NCBI RefSeq assembly: GCF_024584805.1
Contig: NZ_CP075715.1
Location: forward strand, 5,324,526-5,388,525
DNA length: 64,000 nucleotides
Reading direction: 5' to 3'
Source of the DNA: Streptomyces sp. FIT100
GTDB lineage: Bacteria > Actinomycetota > Actinomycetes > Streptomycetales > Streptomycetaceae
Under the pieces are notes generated by a model. That model ran no database searches and was not told the origin of the DNA. It saw only the letters and a list, made by a program, of their open reading frames with translations. Positions 16,586-27,293 of the stretch are shown here, in pieces (positions within the stretch are counted from its first letter, which is position 1; every line of letters starts with the position of its first letter). Position numbers and translations under genes: made by a program.

Positions 16586-17886
16586 CCGGGCGGCGCGTGC
16601 CGGCCACCGTCACCCTCGTGTACGGCGCGGCCGGCACGCTGACCGCGGCGGGGCTCGCATGGACGGGGTGGACCGGGGTCGACGAGCCCGGCATCGCGCT
16701 GGCGTTCGGCGTGCTCATCGCCGTCGGAGAGCTGGCCCGCTGGGGCGCCTCCCGCGAGGAGCGGGAGCCCGCGCCGCTCGGTTCGGCGGGGGCGCTGGCA
16801 TACGCGCTGCTCGGCGAGAGCGCCGGCCGTACGACCACCCACGGCGTCCTCCAGGTCGTCGCGGTCGTCGTGGCGGGCGCGCTCGTCGGCACCGTGCCGC
16901 ACATCGCCCGCGGCCGCGGCCCCGCGCTCGACCATGTCGCCAGACGGGTGCTCACCGTCGCCTTCGCCGCCGTCTGCTTCCAGCCGCTGCACAACTCGGT
17001 CGCGAGTCAGGGCGAGTTGGCGGACCGGATCGGCATGGGCCCCTACGGGCCGTTCTACGCGCTGTATCTGCTGCTGGTGCTCCTGCTCACCGCGCTCTGC
17101 GACGCCGTGCTGGCCTCGCTGATGCTGCGCGCCCGCACTCGCTACCCGTACGGCCCGCTGCTCCGCGACGAGCTGCGCTCGCTCCTCGGCATCGGCTCCG
17201 CCGTCTGCGCTACCGGAGCCGTCATGGCGCTCGGCACCGCCGTCGCCGGGCTCTGGGCGCTGCCGGTCTTCTGTGTGCCGCTGCTGCTGACCCAGCTGTC
17301 CTTCCGCCGGTACGCGGCTGTCCGCACCACCTACCGCCAGACCATCGCCTCACTCGCCCGGGCGACCGAGATCGCGGGGTACACCCCGCACGGCCACGCC
17401 CGCCGCGTCGCCGTGCTCAGCACCGCCGTCGGCCGCGAGCTGGGGCTCTCCGGTCCCGAGCTGACCGTTCTGGAGTACGCGGCGCTCATGCACGACATCG
17501 GGCAGCTCTCCCTGGTCGACCCCGTACCGGAGGGCGCCACCGCTCTGCTCCCGGGCGCCGAGCAGCGCCGGATCGCCCTGCTCGGCGGGGCCGTGGTCCG
17601 CCAGACCGGTGTCCCGGCCGCCGTCGCCGTCATCGTCGAGCGGCAGGCGGACCCGTACCGCGAGCAGCCGCTGCCCGCCCGTATCGTCCGCGCCGTCAAC
17701 GCGTACGACGATCTCAGCGGAGACAGCGCCACGGGCGCGCTCGGCGCCCTGGAGCAGCTCCGGCTCGGGACCGCGCACGACTACCAGCCGGAGGTCGTGG
17801 AGTCGCTGGCCCGCGTGCTGTCCAGGGGTGTTCCGGCCCCCGGAGGGCGGTCTGGGCCCCTGCCCGCCTGGGTAACCCATGGGTAA
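16582..17886 (+). CDS. Membrane HD-domain protein lacking GYP
   Basis: A 434-residue paralogue-like partner of the preceding gene. The N-terminal 250 residues hold about six hydrophobic helices; a C-terminal HD domain follows, with GHARRVAV and LMHDIGQLSLVD. The GYP motif and the HHE segment are absent, and the region that would hold them reads VIVERQADPYREQPLP. It is therefore probably impaired or different in catalysis. GTG 16582 overlaps the upstream stop by four bases, so the pair is translationally coupled and may work together. Confidence 0.8.
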   Translation: MTGRRVPATVTLVYGAAGTLTAAGLAWTGWTGVDEPGIALAFGVLIAVGELARWGASREEREPAPLGSAGALAYALLGESAGRTTTHGVLQVVAVVVAGALVGTVPHIARGRGPALDHVARRVLTVAFAAVCFQPLHNSVASQGELADRIGMGPYGPFYALYLLLVLLLTALCDAVLASLMLRARTRYPYGPLLRDELRSLLGIGSAVCATGAVMALGTAVAGLWALPVFCVPLLLTQLSFRRYAAVRTTYRQTIASLARATEIAGYTPHGHARRVAVLSTAVGRELGLSGPELTVLEYAALMHDIGQLSLVDPVPEGATALLPGAEQRRIALLGGAVVRQTGVPAAVAVIVERQADPYREQPLPARIVRAVNAYDDLSGDSATGALGALEQLRLGTAHDYQPEVVESLARVLSRGVPAPGGRSGPLPAWVTHG

Positions 17887-18034
17887 TGAGCGGGCGTCCG
17901 ACCGGGCATGGTTGGATGCGATTGACGGCAGATACAAGAGACACAGCGACCAAGACATCGACCAAGACATCGACAAAGACACAGGCAGACATGTGTCCGG
18001 GGGAACTGACCCGAGCGACCGGCAGGCGGGAATC

Positions 18035-19015
18035 GTGAGGATCTTCGGGAAGGTACGGCATCGGCCCTCCGCCTCGTGGCGGCAGGCCACCGACCGCGCG
18101 TTCACGCTGATCGGTGACGGCCGGTACGAGGACGCGGGCGCGCTGCTGACCCGCGCGGCGGACCTGGAGCCCTGGCTTTCGGAGTCCTGGTTCAATCTCG
18201 CCCTGCTGCACAAGTTCCGGCACGACTGGGAGCAGGCGCGCGCCGCCGGACTGCGTGCCGTCGCGCTGCTCGACAAGGAGACCGGCGCCCCCGACTGGTG
18301 GAACGTCGGCATCGCCGCCACCGCCCTGCAGGACTGGCCGCTGGCCCGCCGCGCCTGGCAGGCGTACGGCCTGAAGGTGCCGGGCCAGGCCGCCGCGGGC
18401 GGGGAGCCCGTCGGCATGGAGCTGGGCAGCGCCGCCGTACGCCTGTCGCCCGAGGGCGAGGCGGAAGTGGTCTGGGGCCGCAGGCTCGACCCGGCCCGGA
18501 TAGAGGTGCTGTCGATCCCGCTGCCGTCGTCCGGCCGCCGCTGGGGCGAAGTCGTGCTCCACGACGGCGTACCGCACGGCGAGCGCACCACCGCCGCGGG
18601 CCACAGCTTCCCCGTCTTCGACGAGATCGAGCTCTGGGCGCCGTCGCCCGTGCCCACCTGGGTGGTGCTGCTGGAGGCCGCCGCCGAGGACGACCGGGAC
18701 TCGCTGGAGCAGCTCGCCGCGGACGCCGGGTTCGCGGCGGAGGACTGGTCCTCGTCGGTGCGGCTGCTGTGCCGGGCCTGTTCCGAGAGCCGGATGCCGA
18801 GCGCCGAGGGCGACGGCGAGCATCTCGACCCGCACGACCACAGCGAGCCCGGCCATCCCGGGCCGCTCGGGCACCGCACGGCCGGGGACCTGTGGGTGCC
18901 GGAGCGCGAATGCGGGATCGCCGCGCCCGCCGCGCTGGTGCGCGGGCTGCTGGACAGCTGGGTCGCGGACAGTCCGGACACCCGCGAGTGGCGTGATCTC
19001 GAAGAGGTCTGCTGA
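18035..19015 (+). CDS. TPR-containing protein, actinobacterial
   Basis: A 326-residue protein. Residues 15-115 contain two or three TPR-like helical hairpins (ESWFNLALLHKFRHDWEQAR; WWNVGIAATALQDWPLARRAW). The rest is a conserved domain of unknown role with several Trp residues and a CRACSES motif. I chose GTG 18035. The frame is open back to ATG 17879, but that segment has untypical A/T-rich codons and a 12-bp repeat encoding DQDIDQDIDKD. If translated it would overlap the previous gene by 8 bases. Function is unknown. Confidence 0.7.
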   Translation: MRIFGKVRHRPSASWRQATDRAFTLIGDGRYEDAGALLTRAADLEPWLSESWFNLALLHKFRHDWEQARAAGLRAVALLDKETGAPDWWNVGIAATALQDWPLARRAWQAYGLKVPGQAAAGGEPVGMELGSAAVRLSPEGEAEVVWGRRLDPARIEVLSIPLPSSGRRWGEVVLHDGVPHGERTTAAGHSFPVFDEIELWAPSPVPTWVVLLEAAAEDDRDSLEQLAADAGFAAEDWSSSVRLLCRACSESRMPSAEGDGEHLDPHDHSEPGHPGPLGHRTAGDLWVPERECGIAAPAALVRGLLDSWVADSPDTREWRDLEEVC

Positions 19016-19080
19016 CCACTCCGCCATGGCCGTAGGCTGTATGGGTCACCGAGACGGTTTTGAGGAAGGCATACGGCGGA

Positions 19081-19734
19081 ATGGCGCAGCAGGAGACGGA
19101 CGAGCAGGTCAACGAGGTCAGTGCCGACGAGGTCAATGACGGCTTCGTCGTCGACACGGAGGACTGCGAGGAGCGTGAGCGGACCTACCGCGAGCGCGGC
19201 ACGGCCCGTCCCATCACCGTCGTGGGCAACCCGGTCCTCCACAAGGAGTGCAAGGACGTCACCGAGTTCGGCGACGAGCTCGCGGCGCTGATCGACGACA
19301 TGTTCGCCAGCCAGCGGGCGGCGGAGGGCGTGGGTCTGGCCGCCAACCAGATCGGTGTGGACCTCAAGGTCTTCGTCTACGACTGCCCGGACGACGAGGG
19401 CGTGCGGCACACCGGAGTCGTCTGCAACCCGGTGCTCCAGGAGCTGCCGCCGGAGCGCCGCCTGCTCGACGACTCGAACGAGGGGTGCCTGTCCGTGCCG
19501 ACGGCCTACGCCTCGCTCGCCCGCCCCGACTACGCCGAGGTGCACGGTCAGGACGCCGAGGGCAACCCGATCAAGGTGCGTGGCACCGGCTACTTCGCCC
19601 GCTGCCTCCAGCACGAGACGGACCACCTGTACGGCTACCTGTACATCGACCGGCTGTCGAAGCGGGACCGCAAGGACGCGCTGCGGCAGATGGCGGAGGG
19701 CACGCCGCGGTACGAGACCGTTCCGAACGACTGA
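19081..19734 (+). CDS. def: Peptide deformylase
   Basis: A 217-residue iron/zinc enzyme that removes the formyl group from nascent proteins. All three motifs are intact: GVGLAANQ (83-90), EGCLSVP (134-140, metal ligand C136) and QHETDH (177-182). An N-terminal extension of about 45 acidic residues precedes the catalytic fold; this makes it longer than the usual 170-190 residues. ATG 19081 is used; an upstream TTG at 19060 is in frame but unlikely. A hairpin follows. Confidence 0.94.
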   Translation: MAQQETDEQVNEVSADEVNDGFVVDTEDCEERERTYRERGTARPITVVGNPVLHKECKDVTEFGDELAALIDDMFASQRAAEGVGLAANQIGVDLKVFVYDCPDDEGVRHTGVVCNPVLQELPPERRLLDDSNEGCLSVPTAYASLARPDYAEVHGQDAEGNPIKVRGTGYFARCLQHETDHLYGYLYIDRLSKRDRKDALRQMAEGTPRYETVPND

Positions 19735-19761
19735 CGCCCGGCGCCCGCGGCGCCCGCGTTC

Positions 19762-19792
19762 GCGCCCCGTACCGTTGACCGGTGCGGGGCGC
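19762..19792 (+). terminator. def terminator
   Basis: A stem of 8 bp (19762-19769 with 19785-19792) continues, after a T-G pair, into ACCG/CGGT. The total is about 12 bp with a 5-nt loop. Confidence 0.7.
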
Positions 19793-19923
19793 TGCCGTTA
19801 CCTGCGGCGGTCCGCCAAAGGGCGGACAAATGACGGCAGTCCCGGCCCTGTTGACGCGCGTCGAGCGCCCCGCCAGTCTCGGGCGTGCACTCCCTCATCC
19901 GGTGGACCCGCCATGGAGGAACG

Positions 19924-20661
19924 ATGCCCAGACGCGCCGCACGACTCCTGCTGTCCCTTGTCATGCTCATGGCTGCATCGCTCGGCGGGGTGGTGGCCAC
20001 GGCCGGCACCGCCCACGCCGACGGCTGCTACACCTGGTCCCGCACCCTCTCCCAGGGCGCCTCCGGCGCCGACGTCACCGAACTCCAGATCCGCGTCGCC
20101 GGCTACCCCGGCTCCGGCGCGGTCCTCGCGATCGACGGCGACTACGGCCCGGCGACCGCCGCCGCGGTCACGCGCTTCCAGTCCGCGTACGGGCTCGCCG
20201 CCGACGGCATCGCGGGCCCCGCGACCTTCAGCAAGCTCTACGCCCTCCAGGACGACGACTGCACCCCGATCCACTTCACCTACGCCGAGCTGAACGACTG
20301 CAACACCACCTGGGCGGGCGGCGCGGTGAGCGCGGCCACCGCGAAGTCCAACGCGCTGCGCACCATGTGGAAGCTGGAGGCCATGCGGCACGCGCTCGGC
20401 GACCAGCCCATCACCGTGACCAGCGGCTTCCGTTCGCACGCCTGCAACGACGCGGTCGGCGGCGCATCGAGCAGCCGCCATCTGTACGGTGACGCCGCCG
20501 ACCTCGGCGCCGGCCCGCACTCCTTGTGCAAGCTCGCCCAGCAGGCCCGCAACCACGGCTTCAACGGGATCCTCGGCCCGGGCTACCCGGACCACAACGA
20601 CCACACCCACCTCGACCACCGCCCGAGCCGCTTCTGGTCCGCCCCGAGCTGCGGCATCTGA
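19924..20661 (+). CDS. Secreted M15-type peptidase with peptidoglycan-binding domain
   Basis: A 245-residue exported protein. A Sec signal peptide ends in AGTAHA at about residue 32. Residues 45-105 are a PG_binding_1 domain (GADVTELQIRVAGYPG and DGDYGPATAAAVTRFQ). The C-terminal 130 residues are an M15 zinc D-Ala-D-Ala carboxypeptidase-like domain with SGFRSHACN, SSSRHLYGDAADLG and HNDHTHLD, which supply the zinc His, Asp and His. It probably trims peptidoglycan in the wall. ATG 19924 follows GGAGGA at good spacing. Converges on nrdB. Confidence 0.88.
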   Translation: MPRRAARLLLSLVMLMAASLGGVVATAGTAHADGCYTWSRTLSQGASGADVTELQIRVAGYPGSGAVLAIDGDYGPATAAAVTRFQSAYGLAADGIAGPATFSKLYALQDDDCTPIHFTYAELNDCNTTWAGGAVSAATAKSNALRTMWKLEAMRHALGDQPITVTSGFRSHACNDAVGGASSSRHLYGDAADLGAGPHSLCKLAQQARNHGFNGILGPGYPDHNDHTHLDHRPSRFWSAPSCGI

Positions 20662-20670
20662 GCACCGCCG

Positions 20671-20702
20671 TGCTCCGGGACCGGTGGTCCGGTCCCGGAG
20701 CA
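20671..20702. terminator. Bidirectional terminator between the M15 peptidase gene and nrdB
   Basis: A perfect 14-bp stem (20671-20684 with 20689-20702) with loop TGGT sits between two convergent genes. Confidence 0.88.
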
Positions 20703-20709
20703 CGGGAGG

Positions 20710-21735
20710 TCAGAAGTCCTCGTCCAGATCGACGGAGCCCTCGACCGCCACCTGGTAGGCCGAGGGGCGGCGCTCGAAGAAGTTCGTCAGCTCCTGGACG
20801 CCCTGGAGCTCCATGAAAGAGAACGGGTTCTGCGAGCCGTAGACCGGGGGGAAGCCGAGCCGGGTGAGCCGCTGGTCGGCGACGCACTCCAGGTACTCGC
20901 GCATCGACTCGGTGTTCATGCCCGGAAGCCCGTCACCGCACAGATCGCGGCCGAACTGGAGCTCCGCGGCCACGGCCTCCTTGAGCATGTCGGTGACCTG
21001 CTGCCGGAGCTCGTCGTCGAAGAGGTCGGGCTCCTCCTTGCGGACCGTGTCCACGACCTCGAACGCGAAGTTCATGTGCATGGTCTCGTCCCGGAACACC
21101 CAGTTGGTGCCCGTGGCCAGGCCGTGCAGCAGACCGCGCGAGCGGAACCAGTACACGTACGCGAAGGCCCCGTAGAAGAACAGCCCCTCGATGCACGCCG
21201 CGAAGCAGATCAGGTTCAGCAGGAACCGGCGGCGGTCGGACCTCGTCTCCAGGCGGTCGATCTTCTCGACCCCCTCTTCTCCGTCCAGAGCAGCCATCCA
21301 GCGGAAGCAGAACTGGGCCTTCTCCCGGATGGACGGGATGTTCTCGACGGCGTCGAAGGCCGCGGTGCGGTCCTCCGGATCGGGGAGGTAGGTGTCCAGC
21401 AGCGTCAGATAGAACTGGACGTGCACGGCCTCCTCGAAGAGCTGCCGCGACAGATACAGCCGCGCCTCGGGGGAGTTGATGTGCTTGTAGAGCGTCAGCA
21501 CCAGGTTGTTGGCGACGATCGAGTCACCGGTCGCGAAGAAGGCGACCAGGCGGCCGATCAGATGCTGCTCACCCGGGGTGAGCTTGGCGAGGTCGGCCAC
21601 GTCGGAGTGGAGGTCGACCTCCTCCACGGTCCACGTGTTCTTGATGGCGTCCCGGTAGCGGTCGTAGAAGTCCGGGTAGCGCATGGGGCGCAGGGTCAGT
21701 TCGAAGCCCGGGTCGAGCAGGTTCTTCTCGGTCAT
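20710..21735 (-). CDS. nrdB: Class Ia ribonucleotide reductase, small (beta) subunit
   Basis: A 341-residue R2 subunit that carries the di-iron/tyrosyl radical cofactor. Ligands and radical site are visible: D71 (ATGDSIV), E102 and H105 with radical Tyr109 (FEEAVHVQFY), then E and H in RDETMHMNF. The acidic C-terminus (VDLDEDF) is the docking tail for NrdA. ATG 21735 (MTEKNLLDPG) is the start; nrdA ends 56 bp upstream, so the two form an operon behind the riboswitch. The AraC-like nrdS gene that I recall downstream in S. coelicolor is absent; the convergent M15 gene follows instead. Confidence 0.93.
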   Translation of the reverse strand: MTEKNLLDPGFELTLRPMRYPDFYDRYRDAIKNTWTVEEVDLHSDVADLAKLTPGEQHLIGRLVAFFATGDSIVANNLVLTLYKHINSPEARLYLSRQLFEEAVHVQFYLTLLDTYLPDPEDRTAAFDAVENIPSIREKAQFCFRWMAALDGEEGVEKIDRLETRSDRRRFLLNLICFAACIEGLFFYGAFAYVYWFRSRGLLHGLATGTNWVFRDETMHMNFAFEVVDTVRKEEPDLFDDELRQQVTDMLKEAVAAELQFGRDLCGDGLPGMNTESMREYLECVADQRLTRLGFPPVYGSQNPFSFMELQGVQELTNFFERRPSAYQVAVEGSVDLDEDF

Positions 21736-21791
21736 AGCAGTCGGCGCGGGGCGCCGTCCTCCAGAGGGTGATGTGCGGGTGGCGGGGGAAG

Positions 21792-24212
21792 TCACTGGCA
21801 GGCTTCGCAGGACTCCGGGTTCTCCAGGGAGCAGGCGATGGCCTCGGCGTCGGGGGCCGGCTGCTGGCCGGGAACGGGCACGGGCGCGGGGGCGGGCGCG
21901 GGCGCGGAGACCGCGGTGCTGCCGGACGCCGCACGCGCGATCCGCGTCGCGGGCCGGGACCGCAGGTAGTACGTCGTCTTCAGGCCCTGCTTCCAGGCGT
22001 ACGCGTACATCGAGCTGAGCTTGCCGATGGTCGGCGTCTCCATGAAGAGGTTCAGCGACTGCGACTGGTCCAGGAACGGGGTACGGGCCGCCGCCATGTC
22101 GATCAGACCGCGCTGCGGGATCTCCCAGGCCGTGCGGTAGAGCTCGCGCACCTCCGCCGGGATCCAGTTCAGGCCCTGCACCGAGCCGCTGGAGTCGCGC
22201 AGCGCCTCGCGGGTCTGCGCGTCCCACACGCCGAGCTGCTTCAGCTCGTCCACCAGATAGGAGTTGACCTGGAGGAACTCGCCGGAGAGCGTCTCGCGCT
22301 TGAAGAGGTTGGAGACCTGCGGCTCGATGCACTCGTACACGCCCGCGATCGACGCGATGGTCGCGGTCGGCGCGATGGCGAGGAGCAGCGCGTTGCGCAT
22401 ACCGGTCGTGGCGACCCGCTCGCGCAGAGCGGCCCAGCGCTCGGGCCAGTTGAGCTCCACGTCGTAGTGGTCGGGGTGCAGGACCCCGACCGCGGTGCGG
22501 GTCTGCTCCCAGGCCGGCAGCGGGCCGCTCCGCTCGGCGAGGTCGCACGACGCCTCGTACGCGGCCAGCATGATCCGCTCGGCGATGCGCGTCGACAGGG
22601 CCTTCGCCTCCGCCGAGTCGAAGGGCAGCCGCAGCCTGAAGAAGACGTCCTGGAGACCCATCGCGCCGAGGCCCACCGGACGCCACCTGGCGTTGGAGCG
22701 GCCGGCCTGCCCGGTCGGGTAGAAGTTGATGTCGACGACGCGGTCGAGGAAGGTCACGGCGGTGCGCACGGTCTCGTCCAGGCGCGACCAGTCGATGTCC
22801 CCGTCCGGGGTGACGAACGCGCCCAGGTTGACCGAGCCGAGGTTGCACACGGCCGTCTCGTCGTCGTTCGTGACCTCGATGATCTCGGTGCAGAGATTGG
22901 AGGAGTGGACGACCGTGCCGGGCTCGGCGGTCTGGTTCGCGGTCCGGTTGGAGGCGTCCTTGAAGGTCATCCAGCCGTTGCCGGTCTGCGCGAGCGTCCG
23001 CATCATCCGGCCGTACAGCTCACGCGCCGGGATCGTCCTGCGGGCGAGCCCGGCGGCCTCCGCCGCGCGGTAGGCGGCGTCGAAGGCGTCGCCCCACAGG
23101 TCGACGAGCTCGGGCACGTCGGCGGGCGAGAACAGCGACCAGTCGGCGTCCGCGTTGACGCGCCGCATGAACTCGTCCGGGATCCAGTGCGCCAGGTTGA
23201 GGTTGTGCGTACGCCGCGCCTCCTCGCCCGTGTTGTCGCGCAGCTCCAGGAACTCCTCGATGTCCGCGTGCCAGGTCTCCAGGTAGACACAGGCGGCGCC
23301 CTTGCGCCGGCCGCCCTGGTTCACCGCGGCGACGGAGGAGTCGAGGGTCCGCAGGAACGGGACGATGCCGTTGGAGTGGCCGTTGGTGCCGCGGATCAGC
23401 GAACCCCGGGAGCGGATGCGGGAGTACGAGAGACCGATGCCGCCCGCGTGCTTCGACAGCCGCGCGACCTGGTGGTAGCGGTCGTAGATGGAGTCCAGCT
23501 CGTCCAGCGGGGAGTCCAGCAGATAGCAGGACGACATCTGGGGGTGGCGGGTGCCGGAGTTGAAGAGGGTCGGGGACGACGGCAGATAGTCGAGCCGGCT
23601 CATCAGCCCGTACAGCGCGGCGACTTCGTCGAGCGCGCGGAGGCCCCTCTGCTCATCGGACGCGGTGTCCTCGGCGAGACCGGCGGCGACGCGCAGCATG
23701 AACTGCTGCGGGGTCTCGATCACCTTGCGGGTGATCGGGTGCCGGAGGAGATAGCGGCTGTACAGGGTGCGCAGGCCGAAGTAGCCGAAGCGGTCGTCGG
23801 CCGCGGGGTCGACGAGCGCGTCCAGACGGGCCGCGTGGGTCCGTACGAACGCGGCCGTGCGGTCCGCGATCAGGCCCTCGCGGTGGCCGACGGCGATGGA
23901 TCCGGAGAAGGCGGCCGCCCCCTGTGTGGCCGCCTCCTCCGAGATGGTGAGGGTGAGCAGCCGGGCCGCGAGCCGCGAGTACGCCGGGTCCTCGGCGATC
24001 AGCCCCGCGGCCGCCTCGGTCGCGAGCTCCCTCAGCTCCGCCTCGTCCGAGCCCGCGTGCCGGCCGCGGAGCGCGGCGGCGGCGACCCGGCCCGGGTCGG
24101 TGTCGGGGAGATCGGCGGTGAGCTCGGTCAGGGTCCGCAGCAGCGCGGTCCCTGGCCCGTCGGCTCCTTCTGCCTGCCGCGTTGAAGCAGGATCGGGCGG
24201 CGCGATGGTCAC
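21792..24212 (-). CDS. nrdA: Class Ia ribonucleotide reductase, large (alpha) subunit
   Basis: An 806-residue catalytic subunit that reduces NDPs to dNDPs. Active-site motifs are SSCYLLDS, SSNLCTEI and VCNLGSVNLG, with MGLQDV and the terminal redox pair CEAC. The tail before it is an APAPAPAPVPVPG linker. The N-terminal ~90 residues do not show a recognisable ATP-cone signature, so overall allosteric control may differ. GTG 24212 (VTIAPPDP) is chosen because GGGAG lies 8-10 bases upstream; the longer open frame would run back through the riboswitch. Transcription is probably controlled by NrdR, and expression by coenzyme B12. Confidence 0.93.
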   Translation of the reverse strand: MTIAPPDPASTRQAEGADGPGTALLRTLTELTADLPDTDPGRVAAAALRGRHAGSDEAELRELATEAAAGLIAEDPAYSRLAARLLTLTISEEAATQGAAAFSGSIAVGHREGLIADRTAAFVRTHAARLDALVDPAADDRFGYFGLRTLYSRYLLRHPITRKVIETPQQFMLRVAAGLAEDTASDEQRGLRALDEVAALYGLMSRLDYLPSSPTLFNSGTRHPQMSSCYLLDSPLDELDSIYDRYHQVARLSKHAGGIGLSYSRIRSRGSLIRGTNGHSNGIVPFLRTLDSSVAAVNQGGRRKGAACVYLETWHADIEEFLELRDNTGEEARRTHNLNLAHWIPDEFMRRVNADADWSLFSPADVPELVDLWGDAFDAAYRAAEAAGLARRTIPARELYGRMMRTLAQTGNGWMTFKDASNRTANQTAEPGTVVHSSNLCTEIIEVTNDDETAVCNLGSVNLGAFVTPDGDIDWSRLDETVRTAVTFLDRVVDINFYPTGQAGRSNARWRPVGLGAMGLQDVFFRLRLPFDSAEAKALSTRIAERIMLAAYEASCDLAERSGPLPAWEQTRTAVGVLHPDHYDVELNWPERWAALRERVATTGMRNALLLAIAPTATIASIAGVYECIEPQVSNLFKRETLSGEFLQVNSYLVDELKQLGVWDAQTREALRDSSGSVQGLNWIPAEVRELYRTAWEIPQRGLIDMAAARTPFLDQSQSLNLFMETPTIGKLSSMYAYAWKQGLKTTYYLRSRPATRIARAASGSTAVSAPAPAPAPVPVPGQQPAPDAEAIACSLENPESCEACQ

Positions 24213-24356
24213 GGGGTGCTCTCCCTCGCTCGGCTCGGGGCCGGCGGGGCGCTGGAGGCACGGCGGACGCCCCCAGGGGAGGCGGATGCGCCGCGTCCAA
24301 CGGCCTTTTCCGCGAGGCCCGGACGTCATGGGCACCCGGTCCGGACGGTCCGGGCG
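24213..24356 (-). promoter_or_regulatory. nrdAB leader between riboswitch and nrdA start (expression platform)
   Basis: These 144 bases of untranslated leader contain a GCCCGGAC/GTCCGGGC hairpin close to the aptamer, and GGGAG just before the GTG. There is no U-rich terminator. Gene control could act on translation or on Rho-like termination. Inference. Confidence 0.45.
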
Positions 24357-24462
24357 CGCTGTCGGCAGGTCCTCGGACTGGCGGGTGTGCACGCGGGTAC
24401 GCACCGGCTCACCGTTGCGGGACAGTTCCGGATTCGCACCGGATTCCCCTGCGGCGACAGCG
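24357..24462 (-). ncRNA. Cobalamin (B12) riboswitch upstream of nrdAB
   Basis: On the minus strand the RNA starts CGCTGTCG and ends CGACAGCG, an 8-bp P1 helix (24455-24462 with 24357-24364). Between them are the B12 signatures GGGGAATCCGGTGCGAATCC, ACTGTCCCGCAACGGT and AGTCCGAGGACCTGCC. Coenzyme B12 is known to repress the Streptomyces class Ia reductase operon through such a riboswitch, so that the B12-dependent class II enzyme is used when the cofactor is available. The 5' limit is set by the P1 helix and is approximate. Confidence 0.93.
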
Positions 24463-24467
24463 AGATG

Positions 24468-24483
24468 AGCATACATGTGGGGG
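24468..24483 (-). promoter_or_regulatory. Candidate NrdR box 1
   Basis: The minus-strand 16-mer CCCCCACATGTATGCT is centred on ACATGT, overlaps a possible -10 (TATGCT, 24468-24473) and lies next to the riboswitch 5' end. It is 32 bp, three helical turns, from box 2. This is the spacing expected for paired NrdR sites. Confidence 0.6.
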
Positions 24484-24499
24484 CGACCTGCTGCGGCAC

Positions 24500-24515
24500 C
24501 CCCCACATGTTGTGT
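24500..24515 (-). promoter_or_regulatory. Candidate NrdR box 2
   Basis: The minus-strand 16-mer ACACAACATGTGGGGG resembles the NrdR consensus ACACWATATATWGTGT, with 11 of 16 positions agreeing by eye. It pairs with box 1 at a 32-bp centre-to-centre distance. Confidence 0.6.
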
Positions 24516-24650
24516 CGCGACGGTTTTCCGCCTCGGGCCGTACGCCGGCGTGCGGTGTGCCCGTGGGTACGGCAACGGGCCGCCGCCTTCCCCCGGACGG
24601 CGGCGGCCCGTCACCGTGCTGCTCGGCAGCGGTGACTCAGCAGTCGCGGC

Positions 24651-24871
24651 TCAGCAGCAGCGGAACCCCTTCCGGGGGTCCGCCTCCCGCTCGTCCATGC
24701 GGCTGCGCTCGAACTCGCGGCGCGACATCACCTTCGCGCCGGGGGCGTGCGCCCTGGCGTGGGCGACGTAGCGGTCGTAGACCGACTCGCCCGACACCTC
24801 GCGCACGTACCAGCGGACCCAGTCCACCGCGCGCCGCACGCCGCTCACCCCTGCCCTGCCCGCCACGGTGC

Positions 24872-24875
<4 letters not shown>
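24651..24875 (-). CDS. YbdD/YjiX family small protein (CstA partner)
   Basis: A 74-residue protein with VRWYVREVSGESVYDRYVAH and MSRREFERSRMDERE, the signature of the YbdD/YjiX (DUF466) family. It ends in the conserved Cys pair (GFRCC). These small proteins are encoded next to carbon-starvation/pyruvate transporters and are thought to be needed for their activity. GTG 24875 overlaps the cstA stop by four bases (GTGA), so translation is coupled. Confidence 0.88.
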
Positions 24876-27088
<2,213 letters not shown>

Positions 27089-27215
27089 GGTGTGGCTCCC
27101 GTCCCCTCGTGATCACCTGTAGTGCGCAGGAAATCTAGGGGACCGTTCCACCAGCGTCACCCCCCGTCCGTATTTCGGTACGACAACGATGGTGTGACGT
27201 GGTGCAACCGTCTGC

Positions 27216-27232
27216 TATGGAGCTACTCCATA
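27216..27232. promoter_or_regulatory. 17-bp palindrome upstream of cstA
   Basis: TATGGAG-CTA-CTCCATA is a perfect inverted repeat in an unusually A/T-rich spot between dasR and cstA. It looks like an operator. The cognate regulator is unknown. Confidence 0.45.
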
Positions 27233-27293
27233 TGGCTGGTTTGGGCACCGCGGGGGCGGGGCAGCCCGCCGGCCGCCGCCGGCGAGGTGCCGC

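Noticed and set aside
17879..18034. Longer start for the TPR protein
   Set aside because: The extra 52 residues have atypical codons and a 12-bp repeat. They would overlap the preceding gene. Kept only as an alternative.
24213..24614. N-terminal extension of NrdA through the leader
   Set aside because: This open frame crosses the cobalamin riboswitch and both NrdR-like boxes. A good ribosome site supports GTG 24212.
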